A stretch of DNA of 64,000 nt from Paenibacillus cremeus (GCF_007786445.1 NZ_VNJI01000020.1:1-64000), one strand, 5' to 3'; numbered from the stretch's first letter, positions 17,988 through 26,418 are shown. The notes: generated from the letters alone by a model not told the origin. Numbers and translations are program-made.

Positions 17988-18165
17988 GTATGGTTGGCTC
18001 CTTTGGGTTTAAGTTTGTAACGCGCGAAGCCTGTGCCCGATTTTGCAGATGCCGTGCAAGAAGAACCAGCCGCGGTCCTGTCGGCAGCAAAACCTTGTAG
18101 AGGGTGACACAACCTTCCACGATCAAGGTGCGGTTTCACTTAGAAACGCACGCTTATTCTCGACT
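17988..18165 (-). ncRNA. rpsD 5' leader, possible S4 autoregulatory element
   Basis: About 170-180 nt lie between the predicted transcription start and the rpsD ATG. In B. subtilis, rpsD has a leader bound by S4 itself. The leader is rich in potential pairing (for example CTTGCACGGCATC and GCCGCGGTCC segments) but I did not fold it fully. Assignment rests on length, position and family knowledge. Confidence 0.5.
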
Positions 18166-18169
18166 TCTA

Positions 18170-18199
18170 ATTCTATAAGATCCTGCATACAAATGTCAA
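18170..18199 (-). promoter_or_regulatory. Sigma-A promoter of rpsD
   Basis: Minus-strand TTGACA (18194-18199), 18-bp spacer, TAGAAT (18170-18175). Confidence 0.75.
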
Positions 18200-18290
18200 G
18201 CGAATCGGCTTACAATTTCGAAGTTCTAAAAGTGCTCAAACTACTGCGCTGACACGGCTTGAAGAACATTCGTGATCTCTCAATTTTTCT

Positions 18291-18298
18291 GGTACAAT
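18291..18298 (+). promoter_or_regulatory. Possible extended -10 promoter for the TVP38-type gene
   Basis: TGGTACAAT with TACAAT at 18293-18298, 111 bp before the gene. No good -35. Confidence 0.4.
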
Positions 18299-18351
18299 GG
18301 ATGAGGCGGCGGCCCTGAAAAAGAGAGAGCGGGATCGTTTCGCCAAGTTGA

Positions 18352-18385
18352 CAACTTTCTATCGTCGAAACAACGATAAAAGTTG
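18352..18385 (+). promoter_or_regulatory. Leader hairpin before the TVP38-type gene
   Basis: CAACTTT-C-TATCGT pairs with ACGATA-AAAGTTG: 13 bp with one bulged C and a CGAAACA loop. It ends five bases before the AAGGAGAGGGGG ribosome-binding site. No T-run, so it is not a terminator; it could be an operator or control translation. Confidence 0.5.
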
Positions 18386-18408
18386 CAACAAGGAGAGGGG
18401 GTTAGGCA

Positions 18409-18984
18409 TTGTTCTTATGGAACATCAGACATCTATCCGATGAGCTGAATTCGTTCGGCTGGTACGGCCATGTCGTCGGCGCATTGCTCGTGGTGCTGCA
18501 GACCATCGTACCGTTCGTGCCTTTCGTTGTCGTAGCTGGCGCGAATGTGCTGCTGTTCGGATTTTGGGGCGGCTTTATCGTCAACTATATATTTTCCTGT
18601 TTAGGCGCGATTATTGCATTCTTTGTTGCGAGAAACTATGGGCAGACCTGGGTCCAGAATAAGCTGTCCAAGTACAGTCACCTCGAAGTAATTAACGAGA
18701 AGCTGGAGAGGCACGGCCTTCTGTACATACTCCTCAGCCGGGTGATCCCGGTAGTCCCGTCCTTTGCCATCAATCTGATCTCGGCGGTATTGAAGGTTCG
18801 GCGGCGGGATTTTATTATCGGCTCCATCATTGGCAAGTTTCCGATGATCTGGCTCGAGTCGATGATCGGACACGATCTGCTGCATTTTCATAAATATAAG
18901 GGACGCTTGCTCATCTTAGTTGGCATTTTCCTTATAACGCTGCTGATTGGGAACTACTACAAGAAGAAATGGTTTACCAAGTAA
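18409..18984 (+). CDS. TVP38/TMEM64 (VTT-domain) membrane protein
   Basis: 191-residue integral membrane protein of the SNARE-associated/DedA-like family. Hydrophobic segments at about 15-60, 65-75, 105-125 and 160-180, with the family core GAIIAFFVARNYG and LLSRVIPVVPSFAINLISAVLKVR (re-entrant loop with conserved Arg/Pro). Family members are linked to lipid scrambling or membrane potential. Start is TTG 18409 with AAGGAGAGGGGG 8 bases before. Confidence 0.85.
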   Translation: MFLWNIRHLSDELNSFGWYGHVVGALLVVLQTIVPFVPFVVVAGANVLLFGFWGGFIVNYIFSCLGAIIAFFVARNYGQTWVQNKLSKYSHLEVINEKLERHGLLYILLSRVIPVVPSFAINLISAVLKVRRRDFIIGSIIGKFPMIWLESMIGHDLLHFHKYKGRLLILVGIFLITLLIGNYYKKKWFTK

Positions 18985-19038
18985 GAGCTCTCACCAAGAA
19001 TGGTCAGACATCTACGATTAAAAGGAGAAGAGATTCCT

Positions 19039-20157
19039 ATGCGTGATCCTCGTCTACAAAAGCTGGCTCGAAACATCGTAACATACTCGCTCGATGTACA
19101 GCCGGGAGAAAAAGTACTTATTGAAATGGTGGGCTCCGAACGTGAAATCGTGAAGCTCCTCGTGGAGGAGGTACATGCCCGCGGCGGTTATCCATATGTA
19201 GAGCTGGTGGATAATGCGGTGCGTGCAGCTGTGCTTCGTTCGGCGACTCCTGAACAGTTGGAGCACTGGGCCGAAATGGATTACCAGCGGATGAAGGACA
19301 TGAACTGCTATGTCGCGATTCGCGCGGGCGAGAACGTGAATGAAATGTCCGATGTGCCGGACAATAAGAATAAGCTGTACAATTCCATCTACCGCAAAAA
19401 GGTGCATCTGGAACGCCGGATTAAGCATACGAGATGGGTTGTACTTCGCTACCCGAATGCTTCGATGGCGCAGCTGGCGAGCATGAGCACGGATAAGTTC
19501 GAGGACTTTTATTTCGATGTCTGCAATTTGAATTACGCTCAAATGTCCGAGGCGATGGATCCGCTGCAGCAGCTGATGAACCGCACGGATAAGGTGCGCA
19601 TTATAGGCCCGGGGGCCACCGATATTTCGTTCTCGATCAAAGGGATCGGCTCGGTTAAATGCTGCGGCCGCCGCAACATTCCGGACGGGGAGCTGTACAG
19701 CGCGCCAGTTCGCGATTCCGTGAACGGAACGATCGCCTACAATACGCCTTCCGTGAACTCGGGCGTGACGTTCGAGAACATTACGTTCCGCTTCGAGAAT
19801 GGAAAGATTGTAGAAGCAACAGCGAACGATACGGAGCGGTTGAATCAAATTCTCGACACGGATGAAGGCGCTCGTTATATTGGTGAGTTTAGCCTGGGCT
19901 TTAACCCGCATATTTTATATCCGATGAAGGATACTTTATTTGATGAGAAAATCGACGGCAGCCTGCATTTCACACCAGGTCAAGCCTACGAGCAAGCCGA
20001 CAATGGGAACCGTTCCGGAGTGCACTGGGATCTGGTGCTGATTCAGCGTCCGGAATTCGGCGGAGGGGAAATTTACTTCGACGACCGATTAATCCGTAAA
20101 GATGGACGTTTTGTTATTCCGGAGCTCGAGGGACTAAACCCAGAACATCTAAAGTAA
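19039..20157 (+). CDS. Aminopeptidase, M29 family
   Basis: Cytoplasmic metallo-aminopeptidase of 372 residues (AmpS/aminopeptidase T type). Features: RNIVTYSLDVQPGEKVLIE at the N-terminus, GPGATDISFSIKG, EGARYIGEFSLGFNPH and NRSGVHWDLVLIQRPEFGGGEIYFD, which carry the Glu/His/Asp metal ligands of the family. ATG 19039 follows AAAGGAGAAG by 9 bases; the frame is open to 19000 without similarity. Confidence 0.92.
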   Translation: MRDPRLQKLARNIVTYSLDVQPGEKVLIEMVGSEREIVKLLVEEVHARGGYPYVELVDNAVRAAVLRSATPEQLEHWAEMDYQRMKDMNCYVAIRAGENVNEMSDVPDNKNKLYNSIYRKKVHLERRIKHTRWVVLRYPNASMAQLASMSTDKFEDFYFDVCNLNYAQMSEAMDPLQQLMNRTDKVRIIGPGATDISFSIKGIGSVKCCGRRNIPDGELYSAPVRDSVNGTIAYNTPSVNSGVTFENITFRFENGKIVEATANDTERLNQILDTDEGARYIGEFSLGFNPHILYPMKDTLFDEKIDGSLHFTPGQAYEQADNGNRSGVHWDLVLIQRPEFGGGEIYFDDRLIRKDGRFVIPELEGLNPEHLK

Positions 20158-20256
20158 TAAAAACTGTTGCGTGTTATTCTTTTCCAATGTATCATAAAGC
20201 GTGAGATCGTTAGTTTAATTTATTTATCGGTCACTAGACGCCTGGAGGGATTTTGT

Positions 20257-20505
20257 ATGCCAAACGCGAATAACGCTGCCATTGTGGAAATTTCCCAAAC
20301 TGCTAACAAATTCAGATCGTCCATCGTGCTTCAGTACGACAACAAGTTTATCGATGTCAAGAGCATCCTCGGGCTGTTTACTACGCTGCTTACATCCAGC
20401 AACTACGATCTTCACGTGCATGGTCCGGATGCGGAAGATGCGAAGAAAGCAATGTCGGATGTATTCGAGAAGCACGGCCTCAAAATTAACAGCATCCAAG
20501 ATTAA
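20257..20505 (+). CDS. HPr-fold protein without the active histidine (Crh-like)
   Basis: 82 residues that align with HPr over the last three quarters: QTANKF to QTASKY, VKSILGL to LKSIMGV, EDAKKAM to ENDALNAL. The first beta strand is missing, and the positions equal to His15 and Arg17 are Asn5 and Ala7, so it cannot relay PTS phosphate. The Ser46 equivalent (Ser36 in KSILG) is kept. This resembles Crh, the regulatory HPr paralogue that serves CcpA, but is more diverged; alternatively it has lost PTS function altogether. Start ATG with CTGGAGGGA 8 bases before. Terminator follows. Confidence 0.8.
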   Translation: MPNANNAAIVEISQTANKFRSSIVLQYDNKFIDVKSILGLFTTLLTSSNYDLHVHGPDAEDAKKAMSDVFEKHGLKINSIQD

Positions 20506-20524
20506 TAGGGTATCTTAAACGTAC

Positions 20525-20556
20525 AGGGCATTTTCGCATAGCGAAGATGCCCTTTG
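20525..20556 (+). terminator. Terminator after the HPr-like gene
   Basis: AGGGCATTTTCGC pairs with GCGAAGATGCCCT (12-13 bp, one G-U), short loop, then TTTGTTGT, a weak T tract. Confidence 0.7.
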
Positions 20557-20570
20557 TTGTGCCATATGAC

Positions 20571-20599
20571 TTGTGTATTACGGTGTTTTCGTCTAATAT
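20571..20599 (+). promoter_or_regulatory. Sigma-A promoter of ylaN
   Basis: TTGTGT (20571-20576), 17-bp spacer, TAATAT (20594-20599). Confidence 0.55.
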
Positions 20600-20714
20600 A
20601 AAGCTATCAGGGAAAATTGATTATCGGAAAGGCCGCTCAGGGTCCGGGAGAGGATCGACAGCGTGAGCGCTTCCGTCAATTGTCCAAAGGGTGTACTACA
20701 GGGGGGAAAGCACC

Positions 20715-21002
20715 ATGTCGTCGGATGTGCTGCTCAGCTTATCGCAGAAGGCGCTTCATTTGATTCAAGAGGATGCCAACAAGATCGAGAAGCTGATCGA
20801 AGTACAAATGGAAAACTTAACTACGCGCCAATGTCCTCTGTATGAAGAGGTATTAGATACCCAGATGTACGGGTTATCCCGGGAGATCGATTTTGCGATT
20901 CGTGCGGAGCTCATCACGGAAGTGGCCGGTAAGCAGATCATGGTGAAGCTGGAACGTAACCTTGCCCAGCTCTATGAAGCGTTGAACCAAAAGAAAGAGT
21001 AG
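20715..21002 (+). CDS. ylaN: YlaN/UPF0358 family protein
   Basis: 95-residue helical protein of a Firmicute-specific family. The diagnostic stretches are QMENLTTRQCPLYEEVLD and TQMYGLSREIDFAIR. B. subtilis YlaN has been linked to iron homeostasis through Fur; that is family knowledge, not visible here. ATG 20715 follows GGGGGGAAAG. The stop codon is inside the terminator stem. Confidence 0.93.
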   Translation: MSSDVLLSLSQKALHLIQEDANKIEKLIEVQMENLTTRQCPLYEEVLDTQMYGLSREIDFAIRAELITEVAGKQIMVKLERNLAQLYEALNQKKE

Positions 21003-21031
21003 CCTCCGATTCAGAAGGCTGCTCTTTTTTT
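20997..21031 (+). terminator. ylaN terminator
   Basis: GAGTAGCCT pairs with AGGCTGCTC (9 bp, one G-U), 10-nt loop, seven T. Overlaps the ylaN stop codon. Confidence 0.85.
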
Positions 21032-21046
21032 GAGTAATGGTATGTA

Positions 21047-22099
21047 CTAGACAAGAAAAAATGCGATGCCTAGAATCAGATAGACTACTAACAGCAGAAC
21101 ACCCTCAAACCAGTTGGTTGAGCCGTCTTGGGAGATGGATTTGGCGATAAATGCCGCGACCGCGATCGCGACAATCTCGAAATTGGAGAACACCAGGTCC
21201 ATCGTATTGCCGAATATGAGCGACAGCAGAACGAGCAGCGGTGCGACGAAAAGTGAAATTTGCAAGCTGCTGCCGATGGCGATCTCGACGGCGGCGCCCA
21301 TTTTGTTTTTCCGAGCCATCATAACGGCAGCACTGTGCTCGGCGGCATTGCCGACGATGGCGATCAGGAATGCACCGACGAACAGCTCGGATAAGCCGTA
21401 CTGGTGACTGAACGATTCGAGCGTGCTTACCAGCCATTCACTGTCGAAGGCGACCATAGCGGTAGCCACGACGAGAAACAGAATCGAGGTTCCTTTGGAC
21501 CATGCGGCTTCTCCTTGCTCTACCACTTCATCGGCGAGCTCATTCTTATGCGTGACCATCGAGAAAAAGAGCCAGAGCAAATAAGCGACGATCAGTATGA
21601 CCGAAACGATAACGCTTAGATTCGCCGTTTCATGGGTAGTGAAGCTTCTGGCAAAGGTCGCTGGAACGAACAGCGCGATCACAGCCAGCAGCATGAGTGA
21701 TGCGTTATGGCCCGCCAGCTTGATGTTAAAGTGCTGCTCCTTGTACTTCAGGCCGCCCAGCAGGACACTGAGCCCAAGCACGAGCAGCATGTTGCCGATG
21801 ATGGAGCCGGTGATACTGGCCTTCACTACCTCGAAAAGGCCATCCTTGACTAAAAAGATCGCGATGATCAGCTCTGCGGCATTGCCGAAGGTCGCGTTAA
21901 GAAAGCCTCCGAGCCGCTCTCCGGCGTAATGTGCGACACTCTCCGTCGCTTTGCCCAAAAAACCGGCGACAAAAATAATCGCTATGGCTGCAATGATAAA
22001 TTGCACCGTGGAGTTGAAGACGGGGGCGCCGACATAATGAGCAACGCCGCTTAGCAGGAAGCTCCCGATCAGTCCGATCGTAAAGCCGTAACGTTTCAA
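21047..22099 (-). CDS. Ca2+/H+ antiporter (CAX family, ChaA/YfkE type)
   Basis: About 350 residues, around 11 membrane segments. The two alpha-repeat motifs are present: GGFLNATFGNAAELIIAIF and AIVGNAAEHSAAVMMARKNKM, with the paired acidic residues that bind Ca2+. Exports calcium or other cations in exchange for protons. A GTG at 22108 overlaps GAGGTGA, a good ribosome-binding site, so I choose the TTG at 22099, 7 bases after it. A second calcium exporter (the P-type ATPase at 41-44 kb) is in this window. Confidence 0.9.
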   Translation of the reverse strand: MKRYGFTIGLIGSFLLSGVAHYVGAPVFNSTVQFIIAAIAIIFVAGFLGKATESVAHYAGERLGGFLNATFGNAAELIIAIFLVKDGLFEVVKASITGSIIGNMLLVLGLSVLLGGLKYKEQHFNIKLAGHNASLMLLAVIALFVPATFARSFTTHETANLSVIVSVILIVAYLLWLFFSMVTHKNELADEVVEQGEAAWSKGTSILFLVVATAMVAFDSEWLVSTLESFSHQYGLSELFVGAFLIAIVGNAAEHSAAVMMARKNKMGAAVEIAIGSSLQISLFVAPLLVLLSLIFGNTMDLVFSNFEIVAIAVAAFIAKSISQDGSTNWFEGVLLLVVYLILGIAFFLV

Positions 22100-22296
22100 A
22101 ACAATCACCTCATATGGTAAAGAATTACTGACGTTGGCCAGATCAAATCGGGGTATTTGCCATGATTAAGCCTACTTAACTATACCCAGTTTTTAGGATA
22201 AAGTAAAACGAAGAAAGGAAATGAATGGAATAGAGAGATCGCGGATCAGCTTGCGAGGGCAGAAGGTTGTTGTCGATTAAGATCGAATAATGTCAG

Positions 22297-22325
22297 TTGC
22301 TTTCCTCGTTGGAACTTATTACAAT
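22297..22325 (+). promoter_or_regulatory. Possible sigma-A promoter of the first Asp23 gene
   Basis: TTGCTT (22297-22302), 17-bp spacer, TACAAT (22320-22325). The rest of 22100-22296 shows only a possible minus-strand promoter (TTTACT/TATAGT) for the antiporter. Confidence 0.5.
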
Positions 22326-22397
22326 AGAGTTATATCCTATTGTGACGGTACTTTCGGTATTCGAAGACCCGTCCAATATCGAAATGGAGTGATCCTC

Positions 22398-22784
22398 ATG
22401 AGCGAAGAAATACATACTGGTCTTATCCGCATTTCAGATGATGTTGTAGCGACGATAGCAGGATTAGCTGCACTCGAGACTCCGGGGATCGCCGCCATGT
22501 CGGGAGGCATTTCTGAGGGGCTGGCCAAGCGTTTAAGCGGTAAGAACGTACAAAAGGGCGTGTCTGTCGAAGTAGGCCAAGTGGAAGCGGCTATTGATCT
22601 GCGGGTCATTGTGAACTACGGTTCGCGCATCCAAGAGGTTTGCCGCGATTTGCAGGAGAATGTCCGCGAAGCGGTGGAAAATATGACCGGACTTACTGTC
22701 GTCGAAGTGAACGTGAAAGTCGAAGGCGTGGCCTTCCGCGAGGAAGAGGCAGCGTTGATCGAGGAATCGCATCGCGTGAAGTAA
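22398..22784 (+). CDS. Asp23/Gls24 family envelope stress protein
   Basis: 128 residues. Family features: start IRISDDVVATIAGLAALETPGI, VSVEVGQVEAAIDLRVIVNYG and VRVA-like EVNVKVEGVAF at the end. Members associate with membranes or with fatty-acid metabolism and alkaline stress; the precise role here is unknown. ATG 22398 after ATGGAGTGAT. Monocistronic and convergent with ftsW. A second family member lies at 62728. Confidence 0.88.
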   Translation: MSEEIHTGLIRISDDVVATIAGLAALETPGIAAMSGGISEGLAKRLSGKNVQKGVSVEVGQVEAAIDLRVIVNYGSRIQEVCRDLQENVREAVENMTGLTVVEVNVKVEGVAFREEEAALIEESHRVK

Positions 22785-22799
22785 GCTGCTGGAATGAAA

Positions 22800-22835
22800 G
22801 AGAGAGCCTGGACAGGATGTCCTAGGCTCTCTTTT
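22800..22835. terminator. Shared terminator of the Asp23 gene and ftsW
   Basis: GAGAGCCT-GGACA-GGA-TGTCC-T-AGGCTCTC then TTTTT. The ftsW stop codon (minus strand, 22822-22824) lies within the stem. Confidence 0.88.
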
Positions 22836-23964
22836 TGGTATCTTTTTCTTTCTCCGGCTTATTCTGCTCTCGCGAAATGCTGAGCAAGACTCCTAGACTG
22901 ATCAAGGTCACAAGGATGGAAGAACCGCCATAGCTGATCAGCGGCAGCGTTACACCGGTGAGCGGAATGCTGTTGGTAACGCCTCCAATATTGATCAGCG
23001 CTTGAACCCCGATCATGCCTACAATGCCTACCCCCGTCAAGGTGCCAAACGTATCTTGGCAGCGGAGCGCAACGATCAAGCCGCGCCACAGGAAAGCCAG
23101 GTAGAGAAGCAAGAATAGCGAGGTGCCGATAAATCCGAGCTCTTCGCCGATGATGGAGAAAATGAAATCGTTATGCGCTTCCGGCAAGTAGTGAAGCTTC
23201 TGGATGCTCTGCCCGAAGCCGGCGCCGGTGAGGCCGCCATGCCCGAAGGCGTACAGCGATTGAATCAGCTGCATGCCGGAGCCCGTTGGGTCCGCCCAAG
23301 GATCGAGAAAAGCCGAGAAGCGACCGACACGGTAATTGTCTCCGCCCGTTTTGAGTAGCCAGATGGCGATGCCTAGCGCACCTACTGAACCACCGCCGGC
23401 AGCCAAGAGAAAGATGTGCTTCAGGTTGGCGCCGCCCACAATGATAACCAAGGCCGCAACCATCGCTAAAATCATGGTAGAGCCGAAATCGGGCTGAAGC
23501 ATGATCAGTGCACAGACGAAGCCCACGACGAATAGCGGCGGCAGCAGCCCACGCTTGAATTCGCGGAACTTCTCACCCTTTTTGCTAATGATCGCAGCCA
23601 GATAAATGATGACGGCGAGCTTGGCGAACTCCGTCGGCTGGAGGCTGAAGCTGCCGATATTGATCCAGCTCTTGGCCCCTTTGCTTTCCGCGCCGATGAG
23701 CGGCACCAAGAAAAGCAATCCGACGACGAAGATCAAGAAGGGGGCTACCCATTTTTGAAATTTGCGGTAATCTACGTTCATGCAAAAAAACATGGCCACC
23801 GTCCCCAAGGCGATGGCTAACGATTGGCGGATAGCCAGATACCAGGGGCTGCTCGGTTTAAAAGCCATGCTTGCGCTAAACACAAATGCCAAGCCGAAGC
23901 AAACTAAGGAAAACGTCAGAAACAACAACAAAAAATCAGGCGTTCCTCGTCGCTGGGGGGTCAT
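22822..23964 (-). CDS. ftsW: SEDS-family peptidoglycan polymerase, FtsW/SpoVE type
   Basis: 380-residue membrane protein with about 10 transmembrane segments. SEDS landmarks: GAKSWINIGSFSLQPTEFAKLA, MLQPDFGSTMILAM, LPEAHNDFIFSIIGEELGFIG (catalytic loop) and INIGGVTNSIPLTGVTLPLISYGGSS. Polymerises lipid II at the division septum with a class B PBP. FtsW is preferred over RodA from the NIGGVTNSIPLTG loop; SpoVE remains possible. It starts 14 bp after yugN and shares a transcript with it. Confidence 0.9.
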   Translation of the reverse strand: MTPQRRGTPDFLLLFLTFSLVCFGLAFVFSASMAFKPSSPWYLAIRQSLAIALGTVAMFFCMNVDYRKFQKWVAPFLIFVVGLLFLVPLIGAESKGAKSWINIGSFSLQPTEFAKLAVIIYLAAIISKKGEKFREFKRGLLPPLFVVGFVCALIMLQPDFGSTMILAMVAALVIIVGGANLKHIFLLAAGGGSVGALGIAIWLLKTGGDNYRVGRFSAFLDPWADPTGSGMQLIQSLYAFGHGGLTGAGFGQSIQKLHYLPEAHNDFIFSIIGEELGFIGTSLFLLLYLAFLWRGLIVALRCQDTFGTLTGVGIVGMIGVQALINIGGVTNSIPLTGVTLPLISYGGSSILVTLISLGVLLSISREQNKPEKEKDTKKRA

Positions 23965-23978
23965 AATTTGTTCTCCGC

Positions 23979-24326
23979 CTAGTGCGACAGTTTGCTTTTC
24001 AGTTCTGCCAGTTTCCCGTTCGCCGCTTTCAAAATGCTGTCCGGAATAGCGGAATTGTAATCCAGCCCGTGAGGGAACGTTGCTCTTCCGATATATACGG
24101 CTTCGACGCTCAGAACAGCGTGAGGGGATTCGAGCTTCCCGGATTCCGCACGGGTATTGATGCGAAGAAAATAATCTTCACGATTCGCTTTATCTTCAAT
24201 TTTCAGATCGTAAGTTGCGCGGTAGTATTCCCATTGCCAGCGTACGAAACCGAGCTGCTCCATCGACTCGTCCAAATGGGCGAGGTCGCTACTCATTCCT
24301 TTTAATCCACTGTTTTCAATAATCAC
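23979..24326 (-). CDS. yugN: YugN-like family protein
   Basis: 115 residues with the family pattern IIENSGLKG at the start, then LDESMEQLGFVRWQWEYYRATYDLKI. Function unknown in the family. GTG 24326 is preferred because GGGAGG precedes it by 7 bases and homologues start at this point; the frame is open 19 codons further. First gene of a two-gene unit with ftsW. Confidence 0.85.
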   Translation of the reverse strand: MIIENSGLKGMSSDLAHLDESMEQLGFVRWQWEYYRATYDLKIEDKANREDYFLRINTRAESGKLESPHAVLSVEAVYIGRATFPHGLDYNSAIPDSILKAANGKLAELKSKLSH

Positions 24327-24581
24327 AGCAAGCCCTCCCTGATATGTATCCCGCAATCGTGCCGTCAAACGGACGGATTGCATTTTTCAAGTAGATAAAT
24401 CCTTTTTTCATGATAGTATGTTTCCCTTACTTGTGCAAGCCTAATGCAATCCGAGTTAAATCGTTTCGAGGAAAGTTTGAAATTCTTGTGAAAACAGAAG
24501 ATGAATCGGGAGTGAAGATTTGATAAAATAGAAGGAATCGAGCGCCAAACGCGTTTAAGAGAAGGATCGGAGGTAGAAAAA

Positions 24582-25769
24582 ATGAGAACATTAAGCGATT
24601 CGGCGGAAACCGTATTGGCCGAGATTGTCGGGTGGCGAAGATACCTGCATGCGCATCCGGAGCTGTCCTATCATGAATCCCAAACGGCTGCTTTTGTAGC
24701 CGGGCTGCTGCGCGAGTGGGGGCTGGAGGTCCGGACGGGGGTTGGCGGTCATGGGGTCGTTGCTAAGATTAGCGGCGCTGCGCCCGGTCCTACGATCGCG
24801 CTGCGCGCGGATATGGACGCCCTTCCGATTCAAGACGAAAAAAGCTGCGAATACGCGTCCCAAGTCCCGGGCGTCATGCATGCCTGCGGGCATGATGCGC
24901 ATACGGCGACATTGCTGGGAGTAGCTAAGCTGTTTAGCCAAAATAAAGACCGGCTTCAAGGTCAAATTGTGTTTATATTCCAGCCAGCGGAAGAAATGTC
25001 GCCCGGCGGAGCATTGGGGATGATTGCAGAGGGAGCGCTTGAAGGCGTCGATGTCGTATACGGGATTCACCTCTGGACACCATTTGAGACAGGGACTGCT
25101 TACAGCAAGCCGGGGCCGTTCATGGCCGCAGCGGACGAGTTCAGCATCGAAGTCAGAGGCAAGGGCGGTCACGGAGGATTGCCCCATAATACAATCGACA
25201 GCGTATATGTCGCTTCCCAGCTCGTGATCAATCTACAGGGCATTGTTAGCCGGAATGCGGATCCGACGGAGCCTTGCGTCGTTTCGGTCGGTTCGTTTCA
25301 TAGCGGAACTAGCTTCAACGTGATTGCAGAGACGGCGCTTCTGAAGGGAACGGTTCGTACCTTTAATGAAGTGCTGCGGATGCAGGTTAAAGCTCGGCTC
25401 GAAGAGCTGGCTGAGCAAACCTGTCGTATGCACGGTGCTGAGTGCAAGCTGGATTATAAGCTCGGCTATCCTCCGGTATGCAATCATCAGGGGGAAACGG
25501 ACCGATTTTATCGCGCCGCCGCCCAGGTGTATGGTGAGCAAGGCGCACTGACCTCGCCGCTGATTATGGCCGGAGAGGATTTTGCCTACTACTTGGAAAA
25601 GGTGCCTGGCTGTTTCATGTTCGTTGGGGCGGGCAGCAAGGAACGGGGCATCATTCATCCGCATCATCATCCCAGGTTCGATATCGACGAAAGCGCTATG
25701 CTGCATGCGGCTAAGCTTTTTATCCGGATGGTGGAGGACTACATGAATGAGGCAGCGGGTTCCCGTTAA
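24582..25769 (+). CDS. M20D family amidohydrolase
   Basis: 395-residue metallo-hydrolase of the IAA-amino acid/hippurate/N-acetyl-diaminopimelate group. Metal ligands: MHACGHDAHTATLLG (Cys and His), QPAEE (Glu), YGIHLW (His), and IHPHHHPRFDIDE near the C-terminus. The dimerisation domain spans about 180-290 (GKGGHGGLPHNTIDSV). Substrate is probably an N-acyl amino acid. ATG 24582 with ATCGGAGG 8 bases before. Confidence 0.9.
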   Translation: MRTLSDSAETVLAEIVGWRRYLHAHPELSYHESQTAAFVAGLLREWGLEVRTGVGGHGVVAKISGAAPGPTIALRADMDALPIQDEKSCEYASQVPGVMHACGHDAHTATLLGVAKLFSQNKDRLQGQIVFIFQPAEEMSPGGALGMIAEGALEGVDVVYGIHLWTPFETGTAYSKPGPFMAAADEFSIEVRGKGGHGGLPHNTIDSVYVASQLVINLQGIVSRNADPTEPCVVSVGSFHSGTSFNVIAETALLKGTVRTFNEVLRMQVKARLEELAEQTCRMHGAECKLDYKLGYPPVCNHQGETDRFYRAAAQVYGEQGALTSPLIMAGEDFAYYLEKVPGCFMFVGAGSKERGIIHPHHHPRFDIDESAMLHAAKLFIRMVEDYMNEAAGSR

Positions 25770-25879
25770 GTGTAAACCGTTCAGGCGCATGGAAAGGGGC
25801 TAAAGGGGAAATTCTATTCCTGCAGCAGCTTGCTACGTTTGGCGCAAAGCTGCAAGATTTTTTCGGGAGGGATCATCCT

Positions 25880-26314
25880 TTGGCTAAAAGAACGTTGCGT
25901 GAAATTATGACAACAGACGTTTCGACGGTAACCTTGCTGGATAATGTATATGAAGTAGCGGTAAAAATGAAGAAGGAAGACACCGGCTTTATTCCTGTCG
26001 TTGAAGGCAAGAAGCTGATCGGCGTCATTACAGACCGGGATTTGGTCATTCGCGGCTTTGCCGAGAAGCATGAGGGCTCTACAGCGATTAAAGTCGTAAT
26101 GAGTGACAAGGTGGTTTCCGTTCCTCCGGATATGACCGTAGACGAGGCGGCCAAGGTGATGGCCAAGGAGCAAATACGGCGTCTGCCTGTGGTAGAAAAC
26201 GGGGAGCTGGTCGGGATTGTTTCGATCGGCGACTTAGCTGTCCGGACGATCTTTGAGAATGAAGCCGGGGAAGCGCTGAGTGTAATTTCCGAGAAAGAAA
26301 CGCAAAAGGTATAG
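25880..26314 (+). CDS. Tandem CBS-domain protein
   Basis: 144 residues made of two CBS domains (7-60 and 72-128). VITDRDLVIRG and VSIGDLAVRTI are the usual ends of each repeat. These pairs bind adenine nucleotides and report energy state. It lacks the ACT domain of AcuB, so it should not be taken as the missing acuB. Start is TTG 25880 after GGGAGG. The terminator follows. Confidence 0.9.
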   Translation: MAKRTLREIMTTDVSTVTLLDNVYEVAVKMKKEDTGFIPVVEGKKLIGVITDRDLVIRGFAEKHEGSTAIKVVMSDKVVSVPPDMTVDEAAKVMAKEQIRRLPVVENGELVGIVSIGDLAVRTIFENEAGEALSVISEKETQKV

Positions 26315-26327
26315 CTTTTAAAAGACC

Positions 26328-26367
26328 GATCGTTCTTCCGGATCTCCTCGGGGGAACGATTTTTTTA
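26328..26367 (+). terminator. Terminator after the CBS gene
   Basis: ATCGTTC...CCG pairs with CGG...GGAACGAT, then seven T. Confidence 0.75.
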
Positions 26368-26389
26368 CAATTTGAGTATCGCTTATGTA

Positions 26390-26418
26390 TTGTATTGTTC
26401 ACGTGTGCAAGGTATAAT
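26390..26418 (+). promoter_or_regulatory. Sigma-A promoter of the oxidoreductase gene
   Basis: TTGTAT (26390-26395), 17-bp spacer, TATAAT (26413-26418). Confidence 0.65.

Noticed and set aside
25880-26314. CBS-pair protein as a displaced acuB
   Set aside because: It has only two CBS domains and 144 residues, without the ACT domain of AcuB, and CBS pairs are common.
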